Under the pieces are notes generated by a model. It had not been told where the DNA came from. It did no database searches and saw only the letters and a program-made list of their open reading frames with translations. Shown in pieces: positions 26,128-32,219 of a stretch of DNA of 32,219 nucleotides. Positions within the stretch are counted from its first letter, which is position 1, and every line of letters begins with the position of its first letter. Source of the DNA: Phycisphaerae bacterium (GTDB lineage Bacteria > Planctomycetota > Phycisphaerae > FEN-1346 > JAACEH01); the NCBI GenBank assembly GCA_012729015.1, contig JAAYDY010000035.1, forward strand, positions 1 to 32,219, read 5' to 3'. The position numbers and the translations under genes were made by a program.

Positions 26128-27228
26128 ATGATCGGTGCGGCAACGGGGTTTCTGGCGGCGGTCGTGGTGGGGGCCGTGGCGGGGTGCGCGATGGCGGCTG
26201 AGGAGGCGGCGGTCCCGGTCGGCGACGCCGAGGCCTGGCCCAACGGCAGATGGAACGAGAAACTGGGCGCTCCGTATGAGGCGTGGAAGCCCGCCCAGGA
26301 GGCGTTGAGGGAGCTGGCCGCCCGGGGCGGCGCGGCCGACGTTGCCTTCGAGGCCGAGACCAAGGCCGTCTTCATGGTGCCCCTGGCGGCGGACCTGACG
26401 CTTCGCGAGGCGCTGGAGGCTGCGGCGGCAACGTGTGGCTTGAAGGCCGCCTGGAAGAGCGGCCGCCTCACCGTCGCCAAGGCCGCGCGGCCGGGCAATT
26501 GGATCGAACTGGTCGGCGGCAAGGCCGAGCCCATCCAGGTCGGCGAGGCGCGCGGCACGCTTGTGCTGCCCCGGCGGCGCGACGGCGACGGCCCCCTGCC
26601 CTGGGTCTGGCACGCGCCGAACGGGCTCGATCCGTCGCACTCCTGGCTGGTCGGGCGGCTGTTGCGCGAGGGCGTGGCCGTGGCGGTGGTCAACGTCGGC
26701 GAGAGCCAGGGCAACCCCGCGGGCCGCGCGACGTTCACCGCGTTCTACGAAACGCTGACCAACCGGCATGGCCTGGCGAAACGGGCCGTCCTGCTGCCCC
26801 AGAGCCGCGGCGGCCTGATGCATTACAACTGGGCCGCCGAGCACCCCGAATGCGTGGCGGCCATCGGCGGCATCTACACGGTCTGCGACCTGCGCAGCTA
26901 TCCGGGCATGGACCGTGCCGCGGCGGCCTACGGCATGAGCAAGGACGAACTGGAGGCGGTTCTGACCCAGCACAACCCGATCGACCGGCTGGCCCCCCTG
27001 GTCAAGGCCGGCGTGGAAGTGTTCCACGTTCACGGCGACAAGGACGGGACGGTGCCGGTGGAGCGTAACGCCGGCGAGTTGGTACGGCGGTATAAAGCCT
27101 TGGGCGGCAAGGCCGAACTGCTCGTGGTGCCGGGCAAGGGGCACGAAGTACTGCCGGAATTCTTCCGCTGCCGCGAGTTGGCGGACTTCCTGACGAGCCG
27201 CGCGAAGGCCGGGGCACATTCACGATAA
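26128..27228 (+). CDS. Exported alpha/beta hydrolase with an N-terminal STN-like domain
   Basis: A 366-residue exported protein. The signal sequence contains VAGC (Cys 20), so it may be a lipoprotein or be cut after AMA at 23. Residues about 68-118 (DVAFEAETKAVF, then LTLREALEAAAATCGLKAAWK) look like the small STN/secretin-N fold often fused to planctomycete proteins. The remainder is a prolyl-oligopeptidase-like hydrolase with Ser226 in LPQSRGG, Asp306 in HGDKDGTVP and His339 in GKGHE. Substrate is unknown; peptidase, esterase and carbohydrate esterase activities are all possible. ATG 26128 follows AAGGAGAGG. It has its own promoter (26010-26038). A 13-bp palindrome (ACGATAATATCGT) overlaps its stop codon. 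Confidence 0.82.
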   Translation: MIGAATGFLAAVVVGAVAGCAMAAEEAAVPVGDAEAWPNGRWNEKLGAPYEAWKPAQEALRELAARGGAADVAFEAETKAVFMVPLAADLTLREALEAAAATCGLKAAWKSGRLTVAKAARPGNWIELVGGKAEPIQVGEARGTLVLPRRRDGDGPLPWVWHAPNGLDPSHSWLVGRLLREGVAVAVVNVGESQGNPAGRATFTAFYETLTNRHGLAKRAVLLPQSRGGLMHYNWAAEHPECVAAIGGIYTVCDLRSYPGMDRAAAAYGMSKDELEAVLTQHNPIDRLAPLVKAGVEVFHVHGDKDGTVPVERNAGELVRRYKALGGKAELLVVPGKGHEVLPEFFRCRELADFLTSRAKAGAHSR

Positions 27229-27409
27229 TATCGTTCAGGTGTTCTCTGTTCATTTGCTGGATTGTGGTCCGGTGACACGGAGTTGACACGAGGAGGGTCC
27301 GAGTTGCCCGCCCGTGCGAGCCTGAGGGCCTTATTAACACTGAAAACACGCCATTGCGTCGGCTACCCACAGTTTTCCACCAGGACAAGTCAACGAATCG
27401 CGCGGCTGG
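27229..27409. other. Intergenic spacer without recognisable gene
   Basis: Relatively AT-rich for the window and free of the palindromic families. I see no reading frame, RNA or terminator that can be supported. Confidence 0.45.
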
Positions 27410-27450
27410 AGTCGAATCGACTTGACTCTGGCGAAGAGTCGTGGTATATA
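27410..27450 (+). promoter_or_regulatory. Strong promoter overlapped by two inverted repeats
   Basis: TTGACT (27422-27427), a 17-nt spacer and TATATA (27445-27450). AGTCG-aat-CGACT (27410-27422) abuts the -35 box, and GACTC-tggcgaa-GAGTC (27424-27440) spans the -35 box and spacer. The arrangement suggests a regulated promoter driving the non-coding unit downstream. Confidence 0.65.
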
Positions 27451-27456
27451 CTCATT

Positions 27457-27822
27457 GGAGGCATCGGGCTGGGCGAAGCCATGGCCCGGATGCGAAGTGT
27501 GCGGGGATGAACAACCGGTCAGTGGCGGCGGCGTTGCGGCGAGCGGGTCATTGGGCTTGCCCGTCCGCGGCGCAACGCGGCGATTGGCGGCTGTTTATCC
27601 CCCTGTTTTAGCGCTTTGGCTCGTCTATGGGCGCTGCTCCCTTGCGGGGCGAGCCGAAGCGGATTGCGGAACTGCGGATTGAAGGAGTTTTTCCCAGCAC
27701 CGTGAAGAACTGGTGACCGTTTGGCGTCAGGGCCTGCGCGTCCCGATAGGGGCGGGTCGCACGGGCGCGGATGCCGAATGCCGGGGGACGACGCGTGATC
27801 GAGCGCGGTTCGTCCCTTTTTT
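27457..27822 (+). ncRNA. Candidate structured non-coding RNA of about 365 nt
   Basis: It lies between a strong promoter (27422-27450) and a U-tract terminator (27785-27822). No reading frame with a suitable ribosome-binding site and a protein-like sequence exists; the best is about 34 codons from 27507. Two long stems are visible: GCGTTGCG/CGCAACGC (27531-27538 with 27571-27578), and a 12-bp stem with one G-U pair, 27612-27623 with 27650-27661. The length is close to tmRNA or RNase P RNA, but the conserved cores of both are missing, so I cannot name it. It could be an independent small RNA or a long leader of the PEP-CTERM gene that ends early. Confidence 0.5.
27785..27822 (+). terminator. 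Rho-independent terminator
   Basis: GGGACGA-CGCG, loop, CGCG-gt-TCGTCCC followed by TTTTTT (27817-27822). The 7-bp and 4-bp stems with a short bulge, plus six Ts, are a classic intrinsic terminator. It ends the non-coding unit rather than any recognised gene. Confidence 0.75.
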
Positions 27823-27832
27823 GTTGGCACAC

Positions 27833-27848
27833 TGGCACCCTGTTCGCG
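27833..27848 (+). promoter_or_regulatory. Possible sigma-54 promoter of the PEP-CTERM gene
   Basis: TGGCAC-CCTGT-TCGC matches the -24/-12 pattern, with the invariant GG and GC spaced by exactly 10 nt. It starts just past the terminator, about 100 nt before the PEP-CTERM start. In some Gram-negative bacteria PEP-CTERM genes depend on sigma-54 and a PrsK/PrsR-type system, but the -12 half is imperfect (TCGC rather than TTGC). Confidence 0.4.
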
Positions 27849-27945
27849 GGTGGGAACCAAGCACTGGACATCTGGCCGAAGGCATCGTGCGTTCGGACGT
27901 GTATCACGCTGAAAACAGGTACTGAAATCGCCCAGGAGAATCCTT

Positions 27946-28647
27946 ATGTCATCTGCTAGCGAGTTGTCTCGTTTCCGTATCGTTGTTGCGGCCGTGGTCG
28001 CGGCCCTGGTGTGCCTGTCGGCCTCGGTGCCGGCACGGGCGGACCTGATCGAGGGCTCCATCTCGGCCGTCGGGACGGTCCAGTCCGACGGCGTGTGGGA
28101 CGGGTACGAGTGGTACCGCTACACCTACACGGTCGAATGGTCCGGATTCAGCCGCGCCCTGAGCCATCTGGACCTCCTCCAGTTGCCCGGCTGCGCGAAC
28201 CTGGACCACCTGTTTCTGTTTCCGAGCGACGTGGGCTTGGCGCCTTTCGACGGCCTGTCCACGGGCGAGGAATGGGAACCCGGCGATCCGGTGGTCTTCA
28301 GCGTGGCCTACCAAGGCTCGTTCCTTCGCACCGGCGGCGATCCGAGCATTCCGTCGGAGCTTAACCCGCTGGCCCTGCCGGTGATCAAGTACGAGGCCAT
28401 ACCGGGCAGCATGGACGAACCGGGCAAGAACGGCGTGGGCGTGTTCATATTCATCTGCAACGTGTATCCGACCTACGGCACGCTGACGGACTTCGTTCTG
28501 GCCAAGCACAACGGCAACGTGGCCGTGGGCGACCTGACGGGCGCGTACCCGTCGTGCACCCCAACTCCTGAGCCGATGACGGCGGCGTTGGTGGGCCTGG
28601 GCCTGGGCGGCCTGATCGTATCGCGCCGCCGCCGCACAGGCCGGTAA
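27946..28647 (+). CDS. PEP-CTERM sorting domain protein
   Basis: A 233-residue exported protein carrying the PEP-CTERM sorting signal recognised by exosortase. An N-terminal signal peptide (about 1-32, ending ARA) is followed by a beta-rich body with aromatic strands (WDGYEWYRYTYTVEWSGF near 51-68) and no catalytic motif that I recognise. The C-terminal tail (206-233) has the full signal: PTPEP, a hydrophobic helix (AALVGLGLGGLIV) and an arginine cluster. Exosortase would cleave at this tail and release or attach the protein at the surface, often in exopolysaccharide or biofilm contexts. ATG 27946 follows AGGAG by 7 nt. No exosortase gene lies in the window. Confidence 0.88.
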   Translation: MSSASELSRFRIVVAAVVAALVCLSASVPARADLIEGSISAVGTVQSDGVWDGYEWYRYTYTVEWSGFSRALSHLDLLQLPGCANLDHLFLFPSDVGLAPFDGLSTGEEWEPGDPVVFSVAYQGSFLRTGGDPSIPSELNPLALPVIKYEAIPGSMDEPGKNGVGVFIFICNVYPTYGTLTDFVLAKHNGNVAVGDLTGAYPSCTPTPEPMTAALVGLGLGGLIVSRRRRTGR

Positions 28648-28680
28648 CCGGCCGGCAACAGGTCCATGCGCATGGACGAT

Positions 28681-28722
28681 GCCTGCGCCTCGGGCGAAAG
28701 CTCGCGGCGCAGGCTTTCTTTT
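28681..28722 (+). terminator. Rho-independent terminator after the PEP-CTERM gene
   Basis: GCCTGCGCC (28681-28689) pairs perfectly with GGCGCAGGC (28706-28714), followed by TTTCTTTT. It sits between the convergent PEP-CTERM and msrA genes and should act on the plus-strand transcript. Confidence 0.8.
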
Positions 28723-29356
28723 ATCGAACGCTGCGCGAGCACGAGGCACGGCCCTGTTTTTCGAGGTGCTGCTGGTGATAGGCCTCGGCCGCATAGAAGG
28801 CCGGCGCCGGCAGGATCTCGGTGACGATGGGGCGGGCAAAGCGGCCGGAGGCGGCCAGTTGCGCTTTCGAGGCTGCGGCGGCCGCCTGCTGAGCCGGCGT
28901 GTGGACGAAGATGGCCGAGCGGTATTGCCGGCCGACATCGGGCCCCTGCCGGTTGAGCTGCGTCGGGTCGTGGCATTGCCAGAAGACGTCGAGCAGTTCC
29001 TCGTAGGAGACCTGGCCGGGATCGAATTCGACGCGGACGGCCTCGGCGTGGCCGGTGCGGTCGGTGCAGACCTGCTCGTACGTTGGGCGATCCACCGTGC
29101 CGCCGGTGTAGCCGACGGTCGTGGCGACGACGCCCTCGATGCGGCGGAAGGCGGCTTCGACGCCCCAGAAGCATCCGGCGGCGAAGGTGGCGGTTTCGGT
29201 GCGGCCTGCGGCGGCATCGCGCGCGTCGCCGTTCGGCTGCGGGTCGGTTCTGGTTGCGTTCATCGGTCGTTCCTCCCGGTCCAGGCAGCCGCCCGCGGCC
29301 GCGGCCACCCACACGGTGGCAGCCATCGTCGCCACACATACCGCCGGTCGCGCCAT
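28721..29356 (-). CDS. msrA: Peptide-methionine (S)-S-oxide reductase MsrA, exported form
   Basis: Reduces methionine-S-sulfoxide in proteins. The catalytic core is intact: GCFWG with Cys62, the GYTGG stretch, the [13 protein letters not shown] motif and [10 protein letters not shown] near the end, followed by a cysteine at about 206 that could act in recycling. Unlike cytoplasmic MsrA, it begins with a signal sequence ending AAGGC (Cys 24), so it is probably a lipoprotein or periplasmic enzyme that repairs exported proteins. ATG at 29356 has AAGGGGA upstream and places the signal at the N-terminus; a longer frame to 29413 is possible. The gene converges with the PEP-CTERM gene. Confidence 0.92.
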   Translation of the reverse strand: MARPAVCVATMAATVWVAAAAGGCLDREERPMNATRTDPQPNGDARDAAAGRTETATFAAGCFWGVEAAFRRIEGVVATTVGYTGGTVDRPTYEQVCTDRTGHAEAVRVEFDPGQVSYEELLDVFWQCHDPTQLNRQGPDVGRQYRSAIFVHTPAQQAAAAASKAQLAASGRFARPIVTEILPAPAFYAAEAYHQQHLEKQGRASCSRSVR

Positions 29357-29499
29357 CGCAGTTCCCCTTGCCCGCCACAGCCCCCTCATCAGGCATTGTA
29401 TCCGCCGCGTCAAGCCTCCGGCGGACAGAACCGGCGACGGACGGAGCCGGCGGCGTGCACGACATGTTTGTGGCGTGCAACGGGTCTGCTGATAGCGCC

Positions 29500-29695
29500 A
29501 ACCGTAGGGGCGGCGCGCTGCAAGTCCCGAGCCTCGTCGAGGGGGGAGCCGCGCTCCCAGGGTGCCTGTCCCCCGCGGGTCGCTCGCGAGCGACCCCTAC
29601 ATCGCTTCCACCCGTTTCCGCGGTACGAGAGCCTGCGTAGGTCGGGCCAACAGACCCGACAGGCGTGGGGTGGGTCCGCCGGACCCACGCGGATG
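29500..29695. repeat. Palindromic repeat cluster upstream of the GGT-family gene
   Basis: A worn unit (about 29502-29560) is followed by GGGTCGCTCG-CGAGCGACCC (29577-29596, a perfect 20-bp palindrome flanked by GC and CTAC), GTCGGGCC-aaca-GACCCGAC (29641-29660) and GTGGGTCC-gcc-GGACCCAC (29670-29688). The cluster ends just before the promoter at 29713. Confidence 0.85.
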
Positions 29696-29712
29696 CTAGC
29701 TCATGCCCGCGG

Positions 29713-29741
29713 TTGACCGTCGCGGCCGTCCGCGGTACAGT
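29713..29741 (+). promoter_or_regulatory. Sigma-70-type promoter of the GGT-family gene
   Basis: TTGACC (29713-29718), a 17-nt spacer and TACAGT (29736-29741). The ATG of the downstream gene is at 29773, giving a short leader of about 25 nt that contains GGAGG. Confidence 0.7.
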
Positions 29742-29772
29742 GACGCGACGCGCTGCGGGAGGAACCCAACTC

Positions 29773-31557
29773 ATGCCCACGTCCACAGGACGCACCAGCG
29801 GCGGACGCCCGACGGTGTTCGGACGGCGCGCCGCCGTGTCCACCGGTCATTATCTGGCCACCGAAATCGCGATCCATGTGCTCCGCTCCGGGGGCAACGC
29901 GTTCGATGCCGCCGTGGCCGGAGGCGTGGCCCTCCAGGTCCTCAAGCCGCACCAGAACGGCCTGGCCGGCGAAGTGCCCGCCTTGCTCTGGTCGGCGGCC
30001 GAGAACCGCCCGTGGGCCCTGAGCGGCCACGGACCGGCCCCGCGGGCCGCCACGGTCGACCGGTTCCGGCGCCTCGGCGTCCGAAGCATCCCCGGCGACG
30101 GGTTCCTCCCGGCCATCGTGCCCCCGGCCTTCGCCTCGTACATGTTCCTGCTCAAGCGATTCGGCACCCGCACCGTCGCCGACGTGCTCGAACCGGCCAT
30201 GGCCCTGGCCGCCCATGGCTTCGCCATGACCGACGGTCTCCGCGAGGTCATCGCCGCCAACGCCGAACGCTTCCGCACCCAGTGGCCCACCAGCGCCGCC
30301 GTGTGGCTCCGCGACGGCCAGGCCCCCGCGGCCGCCACCGTCTTCAAGAATCCCGATCTGGCCCGCACGCTCGGGCGGCTCATCGAGGCCGCCGCCGGCA
30401 AGCCGCGCGGCGACGGGTGCGACGCGGCCGCCGACCTGTTCTACCGCGGCGCCATCGCCCGAGAAATCCTCGACTTCGCCTGCGGCACGCCCGTAGCCGA
30501 CGCCACCGGCGGCGCGCACGCGGCCCTGCTGACGGCCGACGACCTTGCCGCCTACCGGCCCGCCCTCGAACCGCCCGCCCAGGTCCGGTGGCGCGACCTC
30601 GACGTCCTGAAGTGCCCCGCCTGGACCCAGGGGCCCGCCATGCTCCAGACGCTGGCCATCCTCCGCCACGTCGATCTGGCGGCCATGGGCCACAACTCCG
30701 CCGACGCCATCCACACCGTGGTCGAGGCCATGAAACTCGCCTACGCCGACCGCGAAGTCTACTACGGCGACCCTGCCTGCGCCGACGTGCCCATGGACCG
30801 CCTGCTCAGCGACGCCTACGCCGCCCGGCGCGCCGCCCTGATCGACCCGCGACGCGCGAGCCTGGCCCTGCGGCCCGGAGACCGGCCGCCGCTGGCCGAC
30901 TACGCCTCCGGCGCCGACGTCGATGCCGCCTACGCCGCTGCGGCCGGCGACGGATCGGCCCACGGCGACACCACCAAACTCGACATCCTCGACCCCGCCG
31001 GCAACGCCATCAGCGTCACGACCAGCGGCGGCTGGCTCCAGTCGTCGCCGGTGATTCCCGGCCTGGGCTTTCCCCTCGGAACGCGAGGACAGATGTTCTC
31101 GCTGACGCCCGGACACCCCAACTGCCTGGCCCCGGGCAAACGCCCGCGGTCCACCCTGACGCCGACGCTCGCGCTGCGCAACGGCATGCCGCACATGGTC
31201 TTCGGGTCCCCCGGCGGCGACTGCCAGGACCAGTGGGCCCTACAGTTCCTGCTCAACGTGGAACTCTGGGGCATGAGCCTCCAGGAAGCCGTCGAGGCCC
31301 CGACCTTCTGGTCCGCCCACTGGCCCAACAGCTTCTACCCTCGCACGTGCTCGCCTGGACAGTTGCACGTCGAGAGCCGCCTGGACGAGGCCGTCGTGGC
31401 CGATCTGGCGTCGCGCGGCCACCGGATTCAGCGTGAAGCGGCCTTCGCCGGCGGCAACACGGGGGCCTGCCGCGTGCAGCACGAGAGCGATGGCGGCACG
31501 CTGCTCTCGGCGGCAGCCAGCCCGCGTCTGGAACCCGCCTACGCGCTGGCGTTCTGA
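29773..31557 (+). CDS. Gamma-glutamyltransferase family protein (YwrD-like)
   Basis: An Ntn-hydrolase of the GGT family, 594 residues, which cleaves itself before a threonine to form two subunits and transfers or hydrolyses gamma-glutamyl groups. The self-processing and nucleophile Thr is about T400 in HGDTTKLDI, and the small-subunit motif GSPGGDCQDQW is present. The N-terminal GGNAFDAAVA segment, with upstream AAVSTGHYLAT, is also characteristic. No signal peptide is seen after the chosen ATG 29773, whereas classic GGT is periplasmic; the best match is the YwrD-like branch. Preference for glutathione cannot be read from the sequence. It has its own promoter and lies after a repeat cluster. 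Confidence 0.88.
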   Translation: MPTSTGRTSGGRPTVFGRRAAVSTGHYLATEIAIHVLRSGGNAFDAAVAGGVALQVLKPHQNGLAGEVPALLWSAAENRPWALSGHGPAPRAATVDRFRRLGVRSIPGDGFLPAIVPPAFASYMFLLKRFGTRTVADVLEPAMALAAHGFAMTDGLREVIAANAERFRTQWPTSAAVWLRDGQAPAAATVFKNPDLARTLGRLIEAAAGKPRGDGCDAAADLFYRGAIAREILDFACGTPVADATGGAHAALLTADDLAAYRPALEPPAQVRWRDLDVLKCPAWTQGPAMLQTLAILRHVDLAAMGHNSADAIHTVVEAMKLAYADREVYYGDPACADVPMDRLLSDAYAARRAALIDPRRASLALRPGDRPPLADYASGADVDAAYAAAAGDGSAHGDTTKLDILDPAGNAISVTTSGGWLQSSPVIPGLGFPLGTRGQMFSLTPGHPNCLAPGKRPRSTLTPTLALRNGMPHMVFGSPGGDCQDQWALQFLLNVELWGMSLQEAVEAPTFWSAHWPNSFYPRTCSPGQLHVESRLDEAVVADLASRGHRIQREAAFAGGNTGACRVQHESDGGTLLSAAASPRLEPAYALAF

Positions 31558-31852
31558 CAGGGCATCGTCACAGGCAGACAGACGCATGGCGCAAAAGCCC
31601 GCAGGTTCGGCGATGGACGAGCCCTGGTATACGAGACCCAGAGAGAGGCATGCGGCCTTTTACGCACACCGTGGTTTGAGGGCCGAAAAACGCCGATCGA
31701 GACGAATCAAAGGCTGTCGTGGTATGCCTTGAAGGCCAGATAATGCGCGAAAACACGCAATTCTGGTGTGTGATAATGCGCACCGTGTGTGACTTCCAGT
31801 GTGGTCCGTCGATGTTTCGATAAATGAAGTGCTGCACACCGGTCGGAAATCA
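31558..31852. other. Non-coding stretch after the GGT-family gene
   Basis: Less GC-rich than the rest. A 10-bp direct repeat, GATAATGCGC, occurs twice about 32 nt apart (near 31738 and 31769). A CCAGA/TCTGG stem spans the first copy. No gene or terminator for the GGT-family gene is evident. Confidence 0.45.
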
Positions 31853-31958
31853 ATGCCACAGGAAAAAAGGTAACTGTGGCATGGCCTTTGCACTTTCACG
31901 TAGAGTGGACAGTGCCCACGTTGGGCTTCGGCAATCGGTTAGTTACCTTTTGCCACTG
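31853..31958 (+). ncRNA. Candidate structured RNA with potential pseudoknot
   Basis: A perfect 9-bp stem, ATGCCACAG / CTGTGGCAT (31853-31861 with 31874-31882), encloses a loop whose AAAAGGTAA (31865-31873) is complementary to TTACCTTTT at 31943-31951. The pairing can extend by two more bases that compete with the stem. Two small stems lie between (for example GCCC-acgtt-GGGC). A terminator follows at 31959. The layout resembles a leader or small RNA, but it matches no riboswitch class that I know. Confidence 0.4.
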
Positions 31959-31996
31959 GTGGTCGGGTAATCCCCCCTCCCGACCACTCTTTTTTT
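31959..31996 (+). terminator. Rho-independent terminator
   Basis: GTGGTCGGG (31959-31967) pairs perfectly with CCCGACCAC (31979-31987), followed by TCTTTTTTT. It is a strong intrinsic terminator located 400 nt after the last recognised gene, so it probably ends the structured RNA immediately upstream. Confidence 0.85.
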
Positions 31997-32019
31997 GCGC
32001 TCATCCGGCATTCTCGGGA

Positions 32020-32219
32020 AGCCTTTGCACGTACCGCTCTCCCCTCACGGACGAGGTGGCAGCAACCCCTCTCCCTGCGTGCAGGGAGAGGTGCCCCGAG
32101 CACAGCGAGGGGCGGTGAGGGTCGAACGCCAGAGTCCGCGTGGGTCCGGTGGACCCACCCTACGCGCTGCGTGCAGGGGGAGGCGCCCCGAGCACAGCGA
32201 GGGGCGGTGAGGGTCGAAC
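32020..32219. repeat. Composite palindromic repeats running off the window end
   Basis: CCTCTCCCTGC-gt-GCAGGGAGAGG (32068-32091), then an inverted piece of the 150-bp block (about 32092-32126), GTGGGTCC-ggt-GGACCCAC (32140-32158), and a second tandem copy of the inverted piece (about 32168-32219) cut by the window edge. No gene is seen. Confidence 0.85.

Noticed and set aside
27507..27611. 34-codon frame inside the candidate RNA
   Set aside because: No good ribosome-binding site, it crosses the first long stem, and it has no protein-like features.

Overview
The window is GC-rich DNA from what is probably a Gram-negative member of the Planctomycetota (Phycisphaerae-like). That assignment is inferred from the combination of RNase Y, a PEP-CTERM protein, a YdjY-domain lipoprotein, an RND/TolC operon, and intergenic spaces packed with palindromic repeats. 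It does not rest on a marker gene. I recognise 22 protein-coding genes and no tRNA, rRNA or CRISPR array. Many long open frames opposite or beside real genes are GC-driven shadows and are left out.

Layout: (1) 1-928, a long non-coding stretch rich in hairpins, ahead of the RNase Y gene (rny, 929-2521). (2) 2907-7066: a nucleoside hydrolase, two tandem paralogous zinc-ribbon membrane proteins, a small PEGA-like lipoprotein, and a lipoprotein that fuses a YdjY domain to acylphosphatase. (3) 7141-12002: a promoter with a 16-bp palindrome, a DtxR-family regulator, feoA and feoB (ferrous iron uptake), then a VanX-type D-Ala-D-Ala dipeptidase and a Crp/Fnr regulator. (4) 12396-16649: an apparently leaderless truA, a glycosyltransferase and a large exported helical protein of unknown function, joined by ATGA stop/start overlaps. 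(5) 16828-19146: a PIG-L/BshB1-type deacetylase and an acetyl-xylan-esterase-like hydrolase. (6) 19530-25831, minus strand: an efflux operon marR, tolC-like, adaptor, RND pump, with every junction overlapping and a clear promoter/operator ahead of marR. (7) 26010-31557: an exported alpha/beta hydrolase, an apparent ~365-nt non-coding transcription unit, a PEP-CTERM protein, a minus-strand msrA, and a gamma-glutamyltransferase-family gene. (8) 31558-32219: non-coding, with a potential pseudoknot plus terminator and composite repeats.

The most unusual content lies between the genes. At least three, probably four, palindrome types share the outer frame GTAGG(G)...CACGC(G) but carry different inner stems, in both orientations. 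A 205-bp element at 19224-19428 has 20-bp inverted ends (19/20) and exact 11-bp flanking direct repeats, as a miniature transposable element would. A region at 27410-27822 has a strong promoter, two long hairpins and a U-tract terminator but no convincing reading frame. A second structured RNA candidate ends at 31996. Among the proteins, the RND pump lacks the usual TM4 Asp pair and TM10 Lys, the FeoB has a ~140-residue insertion, and the YdjY-acylphosphatase fusion is uncommon.

Functional links: the DtxR-type regulator very likely controls feoAB in response to metal, and the MarR protein very likely controls its own efflux operon. The remaining genes are mostly single units separated by repeat-filled spacers.
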